From Butyrivibrio sp. FCS014 (GTDB taxonomy: Bacteria > Bacillota > Clostridia > Lachnospirales > Lachnospiraceae): a stretch of DNA of 64,000 nucleotides. The number at the start of each line of letters is the position of its first letter. The stretch's first letter is position 1. The position numbers and the translations under genes are program-made. Positions 59,766 to 64,000 of this stretch are shown one piece after another. The stretch lies in the NCBI RefSeq assembly GCF_000526935.1, contig NZ_JAHA01000019.1:186001-250000 (forward strand), in the 5' to 3' direction. The notes below the pieces were generated by a model, which was given only the letters and a program-made list of their open reading frames with translations, ran no database searches and had not been told where the DNA came from.

Positions 59766-59900
59766 TGAGAACAAAATTCTCACTCCCCCAACAAAACTTT
59801 TTTCATACCTGGGCAGTTTAACTCCCCATTAAGCTGCCCTCCTCCCAAAAAATCTTGTGAAACAAAAATAGAAGGCGATTCCCCGTCGCCTTCTTTTTTG
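59766..59900 (+). ncRNA. Candidate C-rich-loop small RNA, copy 2 (about 134 nt)
   Basis: Same architecture as copy 1: 5' hairpin TGAGAA-CAAAA-TTCTCA (59766-59782), then the identical 28-base single strand beginning ACTCCCCCAAC and ending CATACC (59782-59809). An 11-bp stem GGGCAGTTTAA/TTAAGCTGCCC (59811-59821/59829-59839) closes the identical CTCCCCA loop, then TCCTCCCAA. A strong terminator GAAGGCGA..TCGCCTTC (59871-59893) is followed by six T. Compared with copy 1, the stem keeps GGG/CCC but changes at most other positions on both sides, a clear covariation signal. Confidence 0.78.
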
Positions 59901-59908
59901 TTGCACAA

Positions 59909-60050
59909 GACCGGCAAGCGAATGGATGCTTGCATACAAATTCATTTGCCGGTCGTAAGGACATGGAGCACGAAGTGCGGAATGTCTGTGTGCAGAATCG
60001 AGCCTGCTCGATTGCATATTCTTAATCATCCTGCATTTATTTCTTGCAGG
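59909..60050. other. Block of four adjacent hairpins
   Basis: GACCGGCAA...TTGCCGGTC (59909-59954), GACAT-GGAGCAC-GAA-GTGC-GGA-ATGTC (59960-59986), AATCGAGC-CT-GCTCGATT (59996-60013) and CCTGCA...TGCAGG (60036-60056, overlapping the last codons of the protease gene). They lie between sRNA 2 and the 3' end of the C1 peptidase gene. The block could be a dispersed repeat or an mRNA 3' structure; no T run follows on either strand. Confidence 0.6.
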
Positions 60051-61830
60051 TATATCCCTTTACAAAGAAATCCTTGTCATCCTGCTTTACCAGTGACAGC
60101 CCGTCATCGGAAACATAGTAGCTGCAGCCGCTGGCTGTATAGTTGTTGTGGATGTTTCCGGTAAGATTCTGCCACTCATCATAGTTGGCATCGCTGATGG
60201 TATCCTCAGCTGCTTCAAACACCAGTCTTCCCTCGGTTTCAGGCTTCACCAGGATAAGGAAGGTATCGCCCTTTTCAAGATCGATGGCCTTATTCAGCGG
60301 GAATGTGTGATATCCACCGCTCACTGCGGAAACCTTCTGCGCCAGTACAGGCTGATCCTCTGTGGTAAAGGTAAAGCTTCCGTTCTCTTCCTTCGGATTT
60401 ACGTAAACTTCAATATCATACTGCTGATACATATCAATAGCCATGAGCCCCACTGCCTCAAGTGTTTCGCTGCCCTGGGCCTCATACATAACTGCGTAGG
60501 GATTTGCAGAAGAACTGTAGGCTGAAACGGTGTTAAAAGAGTCATCAAGAGTGCTTATGGTCCTGTTGATAAATCCCGCTGCCTGATAGTTGTTGTCGTA
60601 CCAGTTGTCATCCCCGGGAGCAGCTACATCGTAAGCTGCAGCATTACTGATTGCTGTTGTCTCATCGTAGTAAGAAAGATAGAAGAATCCGCCTTCTCCT
60701 ACGCTATCGCCCCAGCTGTTGCGGCAGATCCAGGCACCGTCTCCTTCAGGCTTGTCCCTGAAATTGGAGGCGCTGTATTCATCATCCCATCCCACTATAA
60801 GAACTTCATGATTGGCTGTCTCCACCTTGCCGCCGTTAAATGAAGAATAGAGCTTGCCGCTGTGATCCTTCCAGTATCTGCTGTCTGCATTTACACCGAC
60901 CGTTGCGGCACCGTGCTCCATCAGCATCTGCTTGACCATGAGATTGTGTTCCATGTCAGCTCTCACTTCATAAACGCCCTGTACATGGTAGTCGGCAGCA
61001 AATCCGTCTGAGGGAGGATTACCATTATCGGAAAAGAGAAACTGGCTTCCGTAAAGTGCATTAAATGCATCATCTCCGGCCTCAGCCATGGGTCCCTTCC
61101 AGGCGGTGAGGATACTGATGCAGCAGTCCGTAACACCACCGTTGGCCACATAATTGGTGTCATAATCAAATACCCAGGCCTTGGGAATGTTGTCCGCATT
61201 CACAAATTCCCTGTAATCATCATCAATATATCCGCCCACGGAACCGTCTGCCTTATGCATATTGTAATAGGCCAGATGCTTCTCCGACAGATCGATATCC
61301 CTGTATCCCAGGTTATCATGATGTTTCAGAAGGTCACTCTCGATAGCTCCCATGCTGGCAAAGGTCCAGCACAGATAGGAATATCCCTGGTCCTCAACAA
61401 CTGTCACATATCTTTTGCCCTCATAGTCTCTGGAGTCATATCTGGAAGGAAGCTCCGCCTTGTCAAAAGAAGCAGCATCCACCGGAACCACATTCTTAAA
61501 ATCTTCATTGTTGTAGAACGCGGCAACATCTCCGTCCGCCATGATAACAGCCTCGGGAATGGTTATCTTCTCTACCGCCGAAACCTTATCCGTAACGGGA
61601 GCTTTTTCAGGTTCTTTATCTGCGCTCTCCTCAGGCTGATCAGCCGAAGACGCATCAGCTGCTCCGGCATTTTCCTCAGCATTCTCTGCAGCACCTAAAA
61701 CCTGTTCCTCTTCAGAAGATGCGCCATTATTATCTTCCCCGGCGGAGTTATTTGCTGTTTTCCCGCAGGAACACAGCATTGTCATTGTCAGTACACCGAT
61801 TAATGAGATTGATACAATTTTTTTCTTCAT
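60037..61830 (-). CDS. Papain-like (C1 family) cysteine protease lipoprotein
   Basis: 597 residues. A lipoprotein signal (VLTMTMLCSC, Cys20 or 22) is followed by an Asn/Glu/Ala/Ser-rich linker to about 125. The protease domain has DQGYSYLCWTFASMGAIES (147-165) with oxyanion Gln148 and catalytic Cys154, NHEVLIVGWDDEY with His341 and WICRNSWGDSVGEGG with Asn371. About 150 extra residues (beta-rich, DTFLILVKPETEG) follow. It is a surface-anchored protease of unknown target. The linker contains VLGA, as in the giant repeat protein. It starts 3 bp after the C39-like gene ends. Confidence 0.92.
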   Translation of the reverse strand: MKKKIVSISLIGVLTMTMLCSCGKTANNSAGEDNNGASSEEEQVLGAAENAEENAGAADASSADQPEESADKEPEKAPVTDKVSAVEKITIPEAVIMADGDVAAFYNNEDFKNVVPVDAASFDKAELPSRYDSRDYEGKRYVTVVEDQGYSYLCWTFASMGAIESDLLKHHDNLGYRDIDLSEKHLAYYNMHKADGSVGGYIDDDYREFVNADNIPKAWVFDYDTNYVANGGVTDCCISILTAWKGPMAEAGDDAFNALYGSQFLFSDNGNPPSDGFAADYHVQGVYEVRADMEHNLMVKQMLMEHGAATVGVNADSRYWKDHSGKLYSSFNGGKVETANHEVLIVGWDDEYSASNFRDKPEGDGAWICRNSWGDSVGEGGFFYLSYYDETTAISNAAAYDVAAPGDDNWYDNNYQAAGFINRTISTLDDSFNTVSAYSSSANPYAVMYEAQGSETLEAVGLMAIDMYQQYDIEVYVNPKEENGSFTFTTEDQPVLAQKVSAVSGGYHTFPLNKAIDLEKGDTFLILVKPETEGRLVFEAAEDTISDANYDEWQNLTGNIHNNYTASGCSYYVSDDGLSLVKQDDKDFFVKGYTCKK

Positions 61831-61833
61831 ACG

Positions 61834-62463
61834 TCACCCTATCACTGTAGTATTAAAAGAACCGAAGATTGACTGTGATATATCTTTTGCAAAGGCCTCA
61901 TAGTCGATGTAGTGGATACCGCTCTTCCATCCGTCAATAACACGAAGTATGGGGATCATCCTGTTTCCAACTTTCCAGATGCTGTATCCTGCAACAACCA
62001 CGGTGTGGTCTTTGTAATAACCTCTTGCAATATTCATTATAATGGGCCTTCCGGCCGATATCTCTTTTACCACGTGCTTCTCAAAGCTCCAGACATAGAT
62101 CCCGCGGCATCTCGCCTTGATTCCGTACTGCTTGAAGGCCTCACGGGTTATCCCGGCGATGAAAAAAGGTATCGTCCCCCGCTTGTCCGTGTATCCATAA
62201 TCTGTAGCGATCTCCTCTACCTTTTTGTAGATCTGCCCTATATCCTCGGGAATCCCGGGAAGTTTAAGCGTCTGCCTGTAGTAATCGATGACACGGGTAA
62301 CCGCCACCACCGAACAGTTCCTGGTAATGCGCCCGCTTATCTGCTCCATGGACTTGTGGTTCATAAGACAGGACCGGCCTCTTCTGACCATGACTCCCTT
62401 TTCGCCATACTGCTCCAGCAGATATTTCGATATATTCGTAATGCCCCCGTAAGGCTTTTTCAT
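61834..62463 (-). CDS. C39-like cysteine peptidase (peptidase_C39_2 type)
   Basis: 209 residues, no signal peptide seen. RNCSVVAVTRVIDYY holds Cys50, KDHTVVVAGYSIW His153 and RVIDGWKSGIHYIDY Asp177, the expected Cys-His-Asp set of C39-like peptidases. The residue before the Cys is Asn, where many members have Gln a few residues earlier, so activity is not certain. GGGGAG lies before the ATG. First gene of a two-gene operon with the C1 lipoprotein; cytosolic location and partner role are inferred. Confidence 0.8.
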   Translation of the reverse strand: MKKPYGGITNISKYLLEQYGEKGVMVRRGRSCLMNHKSMEQISGRITRNCSVVAVTRVIDYYRQTLKLPGIPEDIGQIYKKVEEIATDYGYTDKRGTIPFFIAGITREAFKQYGIKARCRGIYVWSFEKHVVKEISAGRPIIMNIARGYYKDHTVVVAGYSIWKVGNRMIPILRVIDGWKSGIHYIDYEAFAKDISQSIFGSFNTTVIG

Positions 62464-62478
62464 TGTCTCCCCTTTATA

Positions 62479-62556
62479 CCTGTTCCCGTAAAGAGCCGAC
62501 TCTTTTCAGAAAACAGGTCACTTGCACGTATTGGATTTCCCTATTAATCCATTATA
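62479..62556 (-). promoter_or_regulatory. Promoter -10 and leader hairpin of the protease operon
   Basis: On the minus strand a perfect -10 TATAAT lies at 62556-62551; the -35 is poor. In the leader, CCTGTT (62517-62512) pairs with AACAGG (62484-62479) around an inner AAAGAG-TCGG-CTCTTT hairpin, just ahead of the ribosome-binding site GGGGAG. Confidence 0.55.
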
Positions 62557-62632
62557 TCGTTTTATGCGTTTTTGTACCATCGGAACGCACACAAAGCAAG
62601 ACCATTTTTGCTTTTAGTGCTAATATGTATCT

Positions 62633-64000
62633 ATGAATAGCAAAAACACCGGTATAACAAAGCAGAATACAGCCAAAAATCAAGGGTCTTCCCTTTCTGT
62701 CAGGGAAGCAGCGCAGACGCTGGGGATCTCCGAAGCCACTGTTCGCAACTGGGTTAAGCTCGGACGACTTACTCCCTCTTCAAACAGTCCTCTTTCGTTT
62801 AATGCCCCGGAAATTGAGGCGCTCCACCAAAGCCTTGATAACGGCCAGCGCCTTAGCAGCCGCAGAAACAAAAGCCGCGCTGTTGGCAATTATGTACCGC
62901 TTTCCTATATAGACTCCGCATCCCCGAATCATAAAGTCATATGCGCACTTATCGAGGCGCTTTCCGAAAAATCCGTATCCGACACTACGGTTCTTTTTTA
63001 CTATGCAAAAGAGCTTTTGGCTTCCCGTGGCGTTCCGCCTTCATTAACAGACCGGCTTCTCGAGGGCCTTAACCTTCCCGAAAAAGACTTAAGCCGCCTT
63101 AACGTGGACTTTCTTAAGGACTACCCTATTATCTATATAGATGCAGAAGATACCCTGGGAATGCTGTACATATCCCTAAGATCACTTCGTGAAAAGAAAT
63201 CCACGGGCTCCTACTACACGCCCTATTACGTGGCGGACTGTCTTATCGGTTCACTTACAGATCTTGACCAAAAATGCGTCTGTGATCCCGGCTGCGGCAC
63301 AGGAAACTTTCTTATAAGACTTCCCAGAACGGTATCCCTAAAGAACATACAGGGCTGCGACATCGATTCCCTGGCAGTTGCCATAACCCGCATCAATCTG
63401 GCCCTTAGATTCGTTCTGCGCTTTCCTGAGGATCTGGACATCATCACGGAGAACATCACCGTAAGAAACTTCCTTACGGATTTAAGCGACCTCCCCTCCC
63501 CGGACATATATATAGGAAATCCGCCCTGGGGCTACAGTTTTGACGAGAACGAGAAGATCACCCTTCGCCGTAATTTCGAAACCTGCAAGGACAGCGGAAA
63601 TCCCGAATCCTTTGTCCTTTTCATGGAAAGAGCACTGAAAACCCTGAACCATTCCGGAGAGTTTGCCTTCGTTATTCCCGAGAGCCTTCTGGAATCAGGC
63701 CTTCACAAAGGCATCAGAGAGATGCTGCTGCAAAAAGCCAGGATCACTTCTCTCTCATATCTTGGAGATGTTTTTGACAAGGTTCAGTGTCCCGGAATCA
63801 TTCTTTCTGCAAAAACAGGTGATGCCACGGCTCTTTCCGACTATCCGGTATCCGTTGCCATGTTCGAAAAAAGCGGCTATGAGTTAAATGAGTCAAAAAG
63901 CTTTACTGCATCCCACAACAGGCTCAGCCCCGCAAGCTTTCACCTTCTGTCCGATGACGATGAGTATGAGCTTCTTAAGAGAATATCTTCGGTTCCTCAC
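62633..64000 (+). CDS. N6-adenine DNA methylase with N-terminal helix-turn-helix, truncated by window edge
   Basis: 456 codons are visible and the frame is open at the right edge. Residues 20-46 (SLSVREAAQTLGISEATVRN and on) are an excisionase/MerR-like helix-turn-helix. The methylase core follows with TGSYYTPYYVADCL (191-204), motif I DPGCGTGNF (218-226) and motif IV NPPWG (296-300), the gamma-class N6-adenine type of Type II/IIG enzymes. TGNPESFVLF-like and FVIPESLLESGLHKGIREML match the Eco57I/TaqI group. The part seen cannot show whether a nuclease or target-recognition domain is attached. There is no Shine-Dalgarno before the ATG, which follows an in-frame TAA and a -10-like TAATAT by only 7 bases, so a leaderless transcript is possible. 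Confidence 0.85.
   Translation, partial: MNSKNTGITKQNTAKNQGSSLSVREAAQTLGISEATVRNWVKLGRLTPSSNSPLSFNAPEIEALHQSLDNGQRLSSRRNKSRAVGNYVPLSYIDSASPNHKVICALIEALSEKSVSDTTVLFYYAKELLASRGVPPSLTDRLLEGLNLPEKDLSRLNVDFLKDYPIIYIDAEDTLGMLYISLRSLREKKSTGSYYTPYYVADCLIGSLTDLDQKCVCDPGCGTGNFLIRLPRTVSLKNIQGCDIDSLAVAITRINLALRFVLRFPEDLDIITENITVRNFLTDLSDLPSPDIYIGNPPWGYSFDENEKITLRRNFETCKDSGNPESFVLFMERALKTLNHSGEFAFVIPESLLESGLHKGIREMLLQKARITSLSYLGDVFDKVQCPGIILSAKTGDATALSDYPVSVAMFEKSGYELNESKSFTASHNRLSPASFHLLSDDDEYELLKRISSVPH

Noticed and set aside
59829..60029. Minus-strand 66-aa frame over the hairpin block
   Set aside because: It runs through the sRNA 2 terminator and three hairpins; the DNA is better explained as structured non-coding sequence.

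Overview
The window looks like a chromosomal segment from a Gram-positive anaerobe of the class Clostridia, most likely a Lachnospiraceae (Butyrivibrio-like) genome. This rests on family-level recognition: a YtfI/YtfJ (DUF2953/GerW) pair, RNase Y, a fused FeoA-FeoB transporter, a YtgP/SpoVB-type flippase, RqcH, AGGAGG ribosome-binding sites, a Firmicutes-type LexA box at recA, and very large secreted repeat proteins. The genus is an inference. Almost all genes lie on the minus strand; the exceptions are a NUDIX hydrolase, one HD-GYP protein, rqcH, two candidate small RNAs and the methylase at the right edge.

Layout. 1-3.2 kb: the N-terminal part of an HD-GYP protein, a NUDIX hydrolase, a membrane SpoIIE-type phosphatase and tRNA-Leu(CAA). 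3.2-13.4 kb: a looser, repeat-rich accessory stretch with a GH30 lipoprotein glycosidase, xpt, tcdA, a CBS/DRTGG manganese pyrophosphatase and a heterodimeric ABC exporter. It is bracketed by two inverted copies of a non-coding element that are about 97% identical. 13.4-24 kb: an RNA m5C methyltransferase, a DtxR/MntR-like regulator beside feoAB, rny, recX-recA under a double LexA box, a coiled-coil/J-like protein, and ytfJ-ytfI. 24-42.6 kb: mostly housekeeping. It holds a second HD-GYP protein with an altered HD motif, an FtsW/PBP pair, a U32 (RlhA-like) protein, zapA, ruvAB, an unusual DHH-like protein with a CorA-like tail, a HAD phosphatase, a voltage-gated K+ channel, a DEAD-box helicase, pgsA, rimO, rpoZ, gmk and yicC. 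42.7-47.6 kb: a long palindromic element, tagaturonate reductase under two LacI/CcpA-type operators exactly 60 bp apart, trpS and rqcH. 47.6-58.9 kb: a 1717-residue secreted repeat protein, a MurJ/YtgP-like flippase, glgA, an isolated and divergent cbiD, and an XRE regulator with a membrane protein. 58.9-64 kb: two tandem paralogous small-RNA candidates, a multi-hairpin block, a papain-like lipoprotein protease next to a C39-like peptidase, and a truncated N6-adenine methylase with an N-terminal helix-turn-helix.

The most interesting signal is the pair of + strand intergenic transcripts at about 59.1 and 59.8 kb. Each has a promoter-like sequence, a hairpin starting at the predicted transcription start, a shared C-rich single strand, an 11-bp stem whose sequence differs completely while pairing is kept, an identical CTCCCCA loop, and its own Rho-independent terminator. 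This is covariation visible inside one window and suggests an undescribed (to me) C-rich-loop sRNA family that could pair with Shine-Dalgarno sequences. Other notable items are the repeat-rich 3-13 kb block, the DHH-like/CorA-like fusion, and the HTH-methylase.
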